Shown piece after piece: positions 41,562 through 49,469 of a DNA stretch of 64,000 nucleotides (positions within the stretch are counted from its first letter, which is position 1; every line of letters begins with the position of its first letter). Both the position numbers and the translations under genes were made by a program. The stretch covers positions 310,001-374,000 of the forward strand of contig NZ_JAPQNS010000003.1 of NCBI RefSeq assembly GCF_028867935.1, given 5' to 3'. Source of the stretch: Flavobacterium sp. SUN052. GTDB taxonomy: Bacteria; Bacteroidota; Bacteroidia; Flavobacteriales; Flavobacteriaceae. The notes below the pieces were generated by a model, which was given only the letters and a program-made list of their open reading frames with translations, ran no database searches and was not told the DNA's origin.

Positions 41562-42473
41562 ATGAAGCAGCAACTCAATTTAGCCCAGATTCGGGAATAT
41601 GGTAATGTAGAATTTCTGGCCCGGCAAATGGTCGAAGGATTCATTACTGGCTTACATAAATCACCTTTCCACGGGTTTTCGGTTGAGTTTGCCGAGCACA
41701 GGCTTTATAATACTGGGGAAACTACCCGACACATCGACTGGAAAGTATTTGGGAAAACCGAAAAACTCTTTGTAAAGCGGTACGAAGAAGAAACTAACCT
41801 CCGGTGTCATCTGCTGGTTGATACCTCGTCGTCAATGTATTATCCCGAAAAAAATTACGGGAAACTGACGTTCAGCGTGATGGCAGCTGGTTGCCTGGCC
41901 TATATGCTTCAACGCCAGAAAGATGCGGTGAGTCTAACCACTTTTGCGGATGCTATAGATATGCAGACGCCTGTGAAGTCTACGCCCTCGCACGTTCACA
42001 AGCTATTTGCAAACCTCAACGATCTGATGCAGCAGCCCAAAGTGCCACGTAAAACGTCGGCAGCAGAAGTAATTCATCAGATTGCGGAGAAGATCAATAA
42101 ACGGTCGCTGGTGATCATTTTCAGCGATATGTTTGAAAATTCGGAGAAGTCAGAAGCGCTCTTTTCGGCCCTCCAGCACTTACGGCATAACCTGCATGAA
42201 GTACTGGTGTTCCACGTTACCGACAAGAAAACAGAAGAAGATTTCGCTTTTGATGAGCGACCCTACGAATTTATTGACCTCGAAACAGGGGAGAAAGTAA
42301 AGCTGCAGCCGGGCCAAATTCGCAGCTCGTATCAGGAAGCAGTCAAATCGTACTTTTCCGAGTTGAAACTCCGCTGCGGTCAGTATAAAATTGATTTCAT
42401 AGAAGCTGACATCGCCCGGGGCTTCGATCAGATTCTTAGTTCGTATTTGGTGAAACGAACAAAAATGAAGTAG
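41562..42473 (+). CDS. DUF58 family protein (MoxR-associated, VWA-like)
   Basis: 303 residues from the ATG at 41562 (MKQQLNLAQIREYGNVEFLARQMVEGF). FHGFSVEFAEHRLYNTGETTRHIDWKVFGKTEKLFVKRYEEETNLRCHLLVDTSSSMYYP is the classic DUF58 core, with the DxSxS metal site (DTSSSM, ~100). The rest is a VWA-like fold (LVIIFSDMFENSE, EVLVFHVTDKKTEEDFAFDERPYEFIDLETGEKVKLQPGQIR). DUF58 proteins usually work with a MoxR AAA+ ATPase; none is adjacent, so its partner must be elsewhere. A strong terminator follows. Confidence 0.92.
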   Translation: MKQQLNLAQIREYGNVEFLARQMVEGFITGLHKSPFHGFSVEFAEHRLYNTGETTRHIDWKVFGKTEKLFVKRYEEETNLRCHLLVDTSSSMYYPEKNYGKLTFSVMAAGCLAYMLQRQKDAVSLTTFADAIDMQTPVKSTPSHVHKLFANLNDLMQQPKVPRKTSAAEVIHQIAEKINKRSLVIIFSDMFENSEKSEALFSALQHLRHNLHEVLVFHVTDKKTEEDFAFDERPYEFIDLETGEKVKLQPGQIRSSYQEAVKSYFSELKLRCGQYKIDFIEADIARGFDQILSSYLVKRTKMK

Positions 42474-42496
42474 GAGCGACCGACAGGAATAGAGCT

Positions 42497-42559
42497 AAAA
42501 GGAGAACGGGATTGCTGGCGCTCATCTACAGAGTGCGCCAGCAATCCCGTTCTCCTTTT
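42497..42559. terminator. 25-bp perfect hairpin terminator
   Basis: Arms 42497-42521 and 42535-42559 are exact 25-bp inverted repeats with a 13-base loop, AAAA at one end and TTTT at the other, so it serves both the DUF58 gene and the convergent TlpA gene. Confidence 0.9.
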
Positions 42560-42567
42560 TATGCTTT

Positions 42568-44037
42568 TTATTTTCCTGCTTTTGGCTCTTTTTGAGCCGT
42601 TGTTGGTGTTTTGGCGGCTTGTTGGCGTTTGTAGAACTCAATGAAGTCACCCACCTGTTCTGCTGGGAGTGGTGGACGGGCAATGATCCGACGCTCCTTA
42701 TCTAACACATACACCGTTGGCGTTGTGAACACGTCATACTGGTGGCGGAAATCCGTGCGGAAATTATAGTCGTAGCCGTTGGCCCAGCTTTGGATATTAA
42801 ATTCACGGATGAATTTCTTCCAGTTATCTGGGCTAGTGTTGCCTACGGGCACAGCGAGTATCTGTACACTTTTGTTTTTTATCGTATCAGTGTACTTTTT
42901 CAATTCTGGAACGGCTTTCCGGCAATGTCCGCAATCAACATCATACAGAAAGACCACCAGGTAATCGGCTTTAATACCTGCATAGTTGATTGGCCGCTGC
43001 AAGGTATCGCTCACCGAAAGTGGGGGTAACACTTTACCAATCAATAAAGGCTTCATGGTTGTTACTTTCTCTTTCACCTTAGCTAGAGCCGTCGAGTCGG
43101 TCAATGGCATAATACCGGTCAGGTAATACTTCTCGGCCATGTGGATGAATACACCATCGGTTCCCAATACTTTGGGCCGCTCGTATTCACTGGTGATCCA
43201 GTAAATCGTATACAGATTCATCTCCTTGTTAGGCTTCGTTTTCTCAGCCAAAAAGTCGGCTGATTTAATCAATGAATCTGATTGTTGTACGGTAAGCTCC
43301 TTAATGTAACGCTCCAACTTACGCTGATAAATTGGCGTCAGCAGAAAACGCTCATCGGTCAAATCGAAGCCATCCCAGTAATGGGCTTTGTAATAATTGA
43401 ATGTCCAGAGTGAGTCGGGGCGACCGTTAGCCGCTTTTGGTGCTTCAGGAACATCCGGCTCGGCAGCTGCTTCGAGCAATTTAGCCGCAAACATACCCTT
43501 GTTAGCCTTGATGAAATTAACCCGAAAGTCATTAGCTTTTTTGGACAGTTCAGCCTGCTGTTTACTGAATAAGGCAGAAGAAACAGCATCGTTACGCAAT
43601 TTCTTTTGCACTTCGATGGCTTGGGCTTCGTCGTAGAGAGCGGCTAACGACTGCTGATATTCGTAAAATTTTTCGTTCTCTTTAGAGCCTGTTACCTTCA
43701 TCGCTTTGATGAAGCTAGCCGTATCGGTAACGAATGAGAATGATTGATTATCATCTACAATAACCTCCATGTACCGCTGTTTGGGGGTCAGAACAAGATA
43801 CAGACCCTGAGGCAACGCTTTTTTGCCCTCAAACACAAAGCGGCCTTCACCGTCCATTTTGGCCGTATCTTTCGGGATGTATTGCGAACCGGAGCGATAC
43901 CAGTGGGCCAGTACAATAGACGAATCGCGGAGGCCTTTAACCTGACCACTGATTCGGTATGGTTTATCGGTGGATTGGGCGAGTAGGGCTGTTGCGGACA
44001 ACATAACCAGAAACGCCATACAGAATACTTTTTTCAT
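42568..44037 (-). CDS. DUF4369/TlpA-like thioredoxin-fold protein (periplasmic)
   Basis: 489 residues. Signal peptide (MAFLVMLSATALLAQ). N-terminal DUF4369 domain (YRISGQVKGLRDSSIVLAHW... GRFVFEGKKALPQGLYLVLTP, residues ~27-110), a helical middle (DUF5106-like, ~120-330), then a C-terminal thioredoxin fold with the redox site DVDCGHCRKAVPELKK (Cys-Gly-His-Cys, ~378) and cis-Pro TTPTVYVLDK (~447). It probably reduces or oxidises periplasmic disulfides, as TlpA/ResA-like proteins do; the client is unknown. On the minus strand a TAAATTTG box occurs at 44084-44091, about 47 bases before the ATG, without a clear -33. Confidence 0.92.
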   Translation of the reverse strand: MKKVFCMAFLVMLSATALLAQSTDKPYRISGQVKGLRDSSIVLAHWYRSGSQYIPKDTAKMDGEGRFVFEGKKALPQGLYLVLTPKQRYMEVIVDDNQSFSFVTDTASFIKAMKVTGSKENEKFYEYQQSLAALYDEAQAIEVQKKLRNDAVSSALFSKQQAELSKKANDFRVNFIKANKGMFAAKLLEAAAEPDVPEAPKAANGRPDSLWTFNYYKAHYWDGFDLTDERFLLTPIYQRKLERYIKELTVQQSDSLIKSADFLAEKTKPNKEMNLYTIYWITSEYERPKVLGTDGVFIHMAEKYYLTGIMPLTDSTALAKVKEKVTTMKPLLIGKVLPPLSVSDTLQRPINYAGIKADYLVVFLYDVDCGHCRKAVPELKKYTDTIKNKSVQILAVPVGNTSPDNWKKFIREFNIQSWANGYDYNFRTDFRHQYDVFTTPTVYVLDKERRIIARPPLPAEQVGDFIEFYKRQQAAKTPTTAQKEPKAGK

Positions 44038-44212
44038 GCAGAGTAATACAGTTTTATCGGATAGCCGAAGCGGTTGGTAACCACAAATTTAGGATATAAT
44101 CAGTATTGCTGGATGTAAGAGGAAAGACAATAAAAGAAAGACTTCTGGCTACCATGAAACGTGAAATTGTCATTCTTCGTGCATCCTGTGTTATTCGACC
44201 AAAAATCACGCC

Positions 44213-45001
44213 ATGTTCTACTTCTTTTCAAAAACGCTTTTTTACTTGCTTACACCCGCCGGATGGGTGTTTTTTGCCCTGCTAGGCGCTGTATTTCTCC
44301 GTAGTGCGCGTTGGAAACGACGGTTTACAATAGCTTCTTTAATTTTGTTTTGGCTACTGGGAAATGGTCCGATCCAAAATGAAGCTATACGGCTCTGGGA
44401 AGTAGAGCCCGCTGTTTTACAACCTAAATCATCGTCAGAATCGTCCCGCGTGGCTGTTGTACTTACGGGGGGCATGATCAACGGCCTCTATAAACCAACA
44501 CCAATCAGACCTGTTTTGTCCCACGAAGGCGACCGGGCCGCGCAGGCGCTATGGCTTTACAAAACCGGACAAGTACAAAAAATAATTGTTAGCGGTGGTC
44601 AGGGTAATTTGTCGTTTCAGACGCCCAGTGAAGTTGACGAAGGCCAGATGGTGAGGGTTTTTCTGGAAACGGGAGGAGTGCCGGCCACCGACATTGTGCT
44701 GGAAAACGCGTCGAAAAACACGTATGAAAATGCTCAGTTTTCGAGCCGGGTATTACGTCAGCAATTCCGAACGGATAGGTGTGTGCTTGTCACGTCTGCA
44801 TTACACATGCGCCGGGCCGAAGCCTGCTTTCGGAAACAGGGCTTAACTGTTATTCCGTGGTCGGCTGCTCAGCTGAGCGAACGCCGGGCAGTTGCTCCTG
44901 GGGCTTACTTGCTCCCCAATGAAAAATCGTTCCACGACGCCCATACCCTGATTCGGGAAGTTGTGGGATATGTAACGTATTGGTTTACGGGGTATTTATA
45001 A
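44213..45001 (+). CDS. YdcF/DUF218-family membrane protein
   Basis: 262 residues. Two N-terminal membrane helices (LFYLLTPAGWVFFALLGAVFL and FTIASLILFWLLGN). The DUF218 domain follows: VAVVLTGGMINGLY, DRAAQALWLYKTGQVQKIIVSGGQ, ASKNTYENAQFSSRVL, CVLVTSALHMRRAEACFRKQGLTVIPW (~200), and a last helix. The family includes ElyC and SanA of E. coli, linked to envelope integrity and undecaprenyl-linked precursors, so a cell-envelope role is inferred. Confidence 0.9.
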   Translation: MFYFFSKTLFYLLTPAGWVFFALLGAVFLRSARWKRRFTIASLILFWLLGNGPIQNEAIRLWEVEPAVLQPKSSSESSRVAVVLTGGMINGLYKPTPIRPVLSHEGDRAAQALWLYKTGQVQKIIVSGGQGNLSFQTPSEVDEGQMVRVFLETGGVPATDIVLENASKNTYENAQFSSRVLRQQFRTDRCVLVTSALHMRRAEACFRKQGLTVIPWSAAQLSERRAVAPGAYLLPNEKSFHDAHTLIREVVGYVTYWFTGYL

Positions 45002-45011
45002 AGCAAATCAA

Positions 45012-45053
45012 AAAGGAGGCTGACGCAAGCCTTGGTACGTGTTAGCCTCCTTT
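45012..45053. terminator. Bidirectional terminator
   Basis: Stem AAAGGAGGCTGAC (45012-45024) / GTTAGCCTCCTTT (45041-45053) with one G-T wobble, between the YdcF gene and convergent pfkA. The 12-mer GGCTGACGCAAG also appears in the terminator at 59108-59154. Confidence 0.8.
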
Positions 45054-45059
45054 CTGACT

Positions 45060-46037
45060 CTACACAGAAAGTATCTTGACCATCCGCAGCAAATCTTCAT
45101 TGATCGGTTTGGGAAGCCGAATGGTATCGCGGAATGGTGTGTAAACAAGCTCATTGTTGATCACGCCCGCCATCACATTTTTCTGGCCATCCATAAGGCC
45201 CTCCAATGCGCCAAGGCCCAGACGGCTGGCTAAAATACGATCGTAGGCCGTTGGAATACCACCCCGTTGGATGTGGCCCAGGGTGGTTACGCGCATATCA
45301 ATTTCGGCGTCGTTGATTTGTTTGCGGATCTTTTCGGCTACTTCAACAGCATTGCCTTCTTCTTCGCCTTCAGCGACCACGATAATCGACGATGACTTTT
45401 GACGGCTCCAGCCCTGTTTCAGCACGTTAACCACTTCGCTGATGGGAGTTAGTACTTCGGGGACCATTACCATTTCGGCTCCGCCCGCAATACCCGACTG
45501 AATGGCGATGTAGCCCGAGTCGCGGCCCATTACTTCGATAAAAAAGATGCGGTCGTGCGAGTCGGCGGTATCGCGTATTTTATCGATGGCTTCGAGGGCC
45601 GTGTTTACCGCCGTATCGAAACCAATGGTATGGTCAGTACCGTAGAGATCATTATCAATTGTGCCGGGTGCTCCTACGGTTGGAATACCGTATTCATCGT
45701 AGAAAATAGTTGCCCCCGTAAATGTCCCGTTTCCCCCAATGGCAACCAGACCTTCAATGCCAAATTTTTGCAGTTGGTCGAAGGCTTTTTTGCGACCTTC
45801 GGGAGTCATAAATTCCTTACTCCGGGCCGACTTCAAAATAGTCCCTCCTCGCTGCACAATGTTGCTCACCGAGTGGGATGTCATCTGAAATATATCGCCG
45901 TTTATCATTCCATTGTACCCCCGGCGGATGCCAAATACTTCGATTCCGTGGTAGACGGCCCCCCGGACAACAGCCCGGATACAAGCATTCATTCCCGGAG
46001 CATCGCCACCAGAGGTAAATACAGCGATTCGTTTCAT
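45060..46037 (-). CDS. pfkA: ATP-dependent 6-phosphofructokinase
   Basis: 325 residues, standard for bacterial PfkA. Conserved blocks: TSGGDAPGMNACIRAVVRG, GIRRGYNGMINGD, GGTILKSARS, VGAPGTIDNDLYGTDHTIGFDTAVNTALEAI (catalytic Asp pair in TIDND), EVMGRDSGYIA, and TVLGHIQRGG-like TTLGHIQRGGIPTAYDRILA. It phosphorylates fructose-6-phosphate in glycolysis. Odd point: the nucleotide/metal loop, GGDGS in E. coli, reads GGNGTFTGA here, replacing the Asp of that loop by Asn; the base sequence supports AAC. A minus-strand -7 box TAAATTTG lies at 46100-46107. Confidence 0.94.
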   Translation of the reverse strand: MKRIAVFTSGGDAPGMNACIRAVVRGAVYHGIEVFGIRRGYNGMINGDIFQMTSHSVSNIVQRGGTILKSARSKEFMTPEGRKKAFDQLQKFGIEGLVAIGGNGTFTGATIFYDEYGIPTVGAPGTIDNDLYGTDHTIGFDTAVNTALEAIDKIRDTADSHDRIFFIEVMGRDSGYIAIQSGIAGGAEMVMVPEVLTPISEVVNVLKQGWSRQKSSSIIVVAEGEEEGNAVEVAEKIRKQINDAEIDMRVTTLGHIQRGGIPTAYDRILASRLGLGALEGLMDGQKNVMAGVINNELVYTPFRDTIRLPKPINEDLLRMVKILSV

Positions 46038-46099
46038 AGGTTAAGCCAATTTTTTATAGAAAAGGTCTAATTCAGCCAACAACTGTACCGTTGCAACCC

Positions 46100-46107
46100 C
46101 AAATTTA
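46100..46107 (-). promoter_or_regulatory. -7 box of pfkA
   Basis: TAAATTTG on the minus strand, an exact TAnnTTTG match about 63 bases before the pfkA ATG. The -33 partner is weak: a TTTCG-like site lies 23 bases further on. Confidence 0.4.
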
Positions 46108-46172
46108 TAGGCATTCTTCTGGAAAAAGCACGAAACGCCAACTTATCCCCCGTTTTGAATGAAAAATTAACT

Positions 46173-47312
46173 CTAACATAAACTGGCAATCTCCTCATAT
46201 GCCTGTTTTACATAGTCTTGCAACCGACCAGAAAGTTGTTCGGCTTTTTGTTTGTACTGCAAAATCAGTGGCTTACTCAGGCTTTTATAAAAACTCACAA
46301 CTTGCTCATCGATATTGCCTTCTGCGTCAATAAAAAAGGCAGCATCACGTAGTAGTACATAACTGTCGCTGTCAGAACCTCCGCAGAACAGGATTGGCGA
46401 ACCCGAACCAATGGCGCTCATCGCTTTTGACGGCACTGCAATATGGGTCCATTCAGGCAACAGACTCACCAACTGAATATCGAGATAATGCAGCTGGCTA
46501 CGCGGAATATTGGAAAGACAAATGATGCCTTCAAGACCTTTGGCCAGCGTCAGGATCTCATCAGCTTTGGTACCGTACAGGGCCAGTACCAACCTAAAAC
46601 GAGTAGGGTCAAGATTCTGTACAATGCTTTTAAGAAACTCTGCCGAATGAGCCTGGCCAATATTGCCAGCATAGCCGAGGTAAATAAACTCGTCACGTTT
46701 GGATCGCCAGTGTGGCCTATTTAGATCGCGATCTTGGTGCATCAATACCCCGCACGGCAACACGGTTGTGGGTATCTCGTGGCCATATTTAGCCAAAATG
46801 TGTGCGGCTTGCCGGGGTCCAAGAGCAATGAGTCGTTCGGGAGCGTTGCGGTATGTTTGCCGGATTACCCACTGATAAATTGGGTTTGTAGAACTGACTT
46901 TTCCTTCAGCGGCAAAACCTTCGGGGAATAGATCCATTGACCAGAGCCAGTAAGGCGTTTTGCTTAACAATAACGAGGCCCAAAACGGTAACATTGGCGG
47001 GCTGGTCATAATCAACAGCGGTCCTTTGCGAACCTTCAGGGCTTTGCGAATCAGGAAAAAACCATCCAATAAACCCGCTAACAAGCGAATCAAGCCATTT
47101 TTTCCCTCATAGATTGTTTTGACCGCGTGCGTTTCACCTACAGGTTGCCGCACGGCCCCACCACCGTCGTAGGTCCGGTCAATGTGCACCACCACCACCT
47201 CGATACCATGCTGCTCGATCAGATAGCGAGCCAAATCCCAGGCCGATTCGCCTGTTATTCCCGGATTGGGCGGATAATGACGGTTGACGATGGTTATGTT
47301 TCGCTTTTTCAC
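46173..47312 (-). CDS. Family 4 glycosyltransferase (WcaI-like)
   Basis: 379 residues, GT-B fold. N-terminal acceptor side: ITIVNRHYPPNPGITGESAWDLARYL; C-terminal donor side: YLGYAGNIGQAHSAEFLKSIVQ, LVLALYGTKADEIL and VPSKAMSAIGSGSPILFCGGSDSDSY (the SKxxSAxxSG nucleotide-sugar region). These blocks resemble the WcaI/colanic-acid type enzymes. It is the last gene of the glycan operon, overlapping the preceding glycosyltransferase by 4 bp, so the two probably add successive sugars to the same surface glycan. Confidence 0.88.
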   Translation of the reverse strand: MKKRNITIVNRHYPPNPGITGESAWDLARYLIEQHGIEVVVVHIDRTYDGGGAVRQPVGETHAVKTIYEGKNGLIRLLAGLLDGFFLIRKALKVRKGPLLIMTSPPMLPFWASLLLSKTPYWLWSMDLFPEGFAAEGKVSSTNPIYQWVIRQTYRNAPERLIALGPRQAAHILAKYGHEIPTTVLPCGVLMHQDRDLNRPHWRSKRDEFIYLGYAGNIGQAHSAEFLKSIVQNLDPTRFRLVLALYGTKADEILTLAKGLEGIICLSNIPRSQLHYLDIQLVSLLPEWTHIAVPSKAMSAIGSGSPILFCGGSDSDSYVLLRDAAFFIDAEGNIDEQVVSFYKSLSKPLILQYKQKAEQLSGRLQDYVKQAYEEIASLC

Positions 47313-48571
47313 CCTTTCACTCTTTGATAGAGTTCAATATGTTTTTTGGCCACGTTCTCCTCCGAATAGTGCGTTTCGGCGAAACTACGGGCGTTTTGAC
47401 GTAATTGGGTTGGGTCTGGGTGTTTCAGTATGAAGACCAGCCCGTTGGCCAATTTCTGAGCCGAACTAACATCAGCCAGATAACCCGTTTGGAAGTGCCT
47501 GATCATTTCGGGAATACCACCGGTTCGGAAACCAACAACTGGCGTGCCGCACGAGAGTGATTCGAGAATGGTGTTTGGCAGGTTGTCTTCCAGTGAAGGC
47601 ACCACCAGTGCATCCGCAGCATTATAAGCGGCTACAATTTCGGCGTCATTAGTCAATACACCCAATTGACGAATAGGGTAGGGGAGAGCTGACATCGTGT
47701 CGATTTGCCCCTTGCCGAAGACCAGAATTTCGGGCTTAAGATCAGGGTATTGCTCATGCAATAAAGTCAGCGCGTCGGCAAAATACTGAAAGCCCTTACG
47801 CGGATCGGTCGTGTTGAAACTGCCAAACAAGAGCCGAGGCTGGTTTAAATCAGTCAGGCCAAACCGGCTGAGGGCAGCCTGTTTGTCAATTGGTCGAAAC
47901 ACCGACTGATCAAGGGTATTGGGAATGGTGCTGACCGGAAACCACTCCAATAACTGACTGCTTTCGGCCTCTTGTGCCATCCATCGACTTGGTGTCACGA
48001 TGTGAAGGTTGGTATCCGGTTTTAAAATGGCCGCTTTTTGGGCAAATACCCGCGCAGACAGATCGTTGGGACCCGGCTTTCGCAGGTAAGGACACTGACC
48101 GCATTGAGTCAGGAAACGAGTGCAGCCGCGTGTATAATGACATCCTCCCGTAAAGGCCCATTGGTCGTGCAAAGTCCAGAAGATGGGTTTTCCCAGACGA
48201 ACCAGTTTTCTCAGGCCATCCAGCGACAGAAAGCCGAAATTTGTCCAGTGGAGGTGTAGTATATCGGCCTCAAGTATGGCCGGATGATGACTCAGATTAG
48301 CCCCGATGGTGGCTGGGGAAAAATGAAACCGAACGGATTTGTCTTTCTCATACGGCACAAACGAAAGCCGGTCGAGCGCAAATCGGGCCGTCGCCCATTT
48401 CCGATCTAAAAGATTGTCAGCCAGTCCAAAAACTCCCGGCTCTGGCCTGGCTACCTGCTCTACCACCAACGAACTGTCTGCTCCAGCCTTTTGCAAGGCA
48501 CGGTGTAACCGGGTGGCGGCAACGCCCGCTCCCCCGTTTAGGTGATAGGTACTAAGCAGGGCGACTTTCAT
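47309..48571 (-). CDS. Family 4 glycosyltransferase with Cys-rich insert
   Basis: 420 residues. GT-B fold with STYHLNGGAGVAATRLHRAL at the start, the motif TLHDQWAFTGGCHYTRGC followed by more Cys residues (CGQCPYL; four Cys in a knot-like insert, ~150-170, typical of this subgroup), LFGSFNTTDPRKGFQYFADAL, and VPSLEDNLPNTILESLSCGTPVVGFRTGGIPEMI (donor site, E-x7-E). Overlaps the FkbM methyltransferase gene and the next glycosyltransferase gene by 4 bp each, so the three are translationally coupled. Confidence 0.9.
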   Translation of the reverse strand: MKVALLSTYHLNGGAGVAATRLHRALQKAGADSSLVVEQVARPEPGVFGLADNLLDRKWATARFALDRLSFVPYEKDKSVRFHFSPATIGANLSHHPAILEADILHLHWTNFGFLSLDGLRKLVRLGKPIFWTLHDQWAFTGGCHYTRGCTRFLTQCGQCPYLRKPGPNDLSARVFAQKAAILKPDTNLHIVTPSRWMAQEAESSQLLEWFPVSTIPNTLDQSVFRPIDKQAALSRFGLTDLNQPRLLFGSFNTTDPRKGFQYFADALTLLHEQYPDLKPEILVFGKGQIDTMSALPYPIRQLGVLTNDAEIVAAYNAADALVVPSLEDNLPNTILESLSCGTPVVGFRTGGIPEMIRHFQTGYLADVSSAQKLANGLVFILKHPDPTQLRQNARSFAETHYSEENVAKKHIELYQRVKG

Positions 48572-49374
48572 TCGCGGTATGCAAATACATTCAGTTGCAA
48601 ATCCATCACGTCGTTGCCTTTGTAGCGACGTACTATGAATGGGCGAACACGGTGCTGATTGGTATCGACGTAATACCGGAAGCCATTGGCCTCAAGCATC
48701 GATAAAATACCCGCCAGTGCTTGTGGATGCCCGAAGTACGAATGGTATTCAATAAACATGTTTCGAACGTTGCCAAGCGCATCGTGACAGTCGGCCAGTA
48801 CATCGGCCTCGGCTCCTTCAATATCCATTTTGAGCATATCAATACGCAGTTCACGAAGCAGGTAATCGCGGAGCCGGACAGAAGGAACGTGTTGTCGGCC
48901 TTCGGCGCTATACATTGATCCAGCATCGGCTTCGCCCGCCCCGAAATCAACACCATCGGCATTTATCCACACCGCTTTGTTGATAAGTTCTACATTGTGG
49001 ATAGAATTTGCTTGTAAATTGTTAGCCAGCACTTTACCCACACCGGGGTCTGCTTCGAAAGCTACAATGCGAGCGGTTGGGTAGTGCTGCCGAAAATAAG
49101 CGATACTCATGCCTATGTTGGCCCCGCAATCGTAAATGACAGGTGTCGCTTCACGAGTCTCAAACCGATAAAATTCGTCCGTGAAAATTTCCTTGTATTG
49201 CCAAGCGAACGACAGCCCATCAATTACCTGAAACCGAAACGGGCCCACCGAAGCCTGAAACGGCTTGTTACGTGGCCGGTCGGCGTAGCGCAGCAACAGC
49301 CACAGAAACTGCCGTCCGCCCGCTGTTTCGAGCGATCGGAAAAGGTCTTTAAAGAGAAAACGGAGTAGTCGCAT
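48568..49374 (-). CDS. FkbM family methyltransferase
   Basis: 268 residues. SAM-binding Rossmann core: PVIYDCGANIGMSIAYFRQHYPTARIVAFEADPGVGKVLANNL (motif I D-C-G-A-N-I-G, then the acidic loop FEAD), ELINKAVWINAD, LRIDMLKMDIEGAEADVL (motif with D-I-E-G-A-E) and the C-terminal MFIEYHSYF. FkbM enzymes O-methylate sugars and natural products; here it may methylate the surface glycan. It is separated from the flippase gene by a 17-bp-arm repeat but overlaps the glycosyltransferase gene downstream. Confidence 0.92.
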   Translation of the reverse strand: MRLLRFLFKDLFRSLETAGGRQFLWLLLRYADRPRNKPFQASVGPFRFQVIDGLSFAWQYKEIFTDEFYRFETREATPVIYDCGANIGMSIAYFRQHYPTARIVAFEADPGVGKVLANNLQANSIHNVELINKAVWINADGVDFGAGEADAGSMYSAEGRQHVPSVRLRDYLLRELRIDMLKMDIEGAEADVLADCHDALGNVRNMFIEYHSYFGHPQALAGILSMLEANGFRYYVDTNQHRVRPFIVRRYKGNDVMDLQLNVFAYRE

Positions 49375-49382
49375 TTGATTTT

Positions 49383-49469
49383 ATTAACCGCAAAGACGCA
49401 AAGGTAGGCGCAAGGAGCGGTAAGAATTCTTCACAACCACTTGGCGAGCTTGGCGTCTTTGCGGTTAAT
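49383..49469. repeat. AACCGCAAAGACGC inverted repeat that supplies the flippase stop codon
   Basis: Arms 49383-49399 (ATTAACCGCAAAGACGC) and 49453-49469 are 17-bp perfect inverted repeats. The TAA stop of the flippase gene (49465-49467) lies inside the right arm. The arm sequence is of a kind that recurs between genes in many bacteria (from memory). Confidence 0.75.

Noticed and set aside
42568..44037. Classical cytochrome c maturation gene (ResA/CcmG)
   Set aside because: The DUF4369 and helical middle domains and lack of other ccm genes point to the Bacteroidota DUF4369-TlpA group of unknown client, not to dedicated haem maturation.
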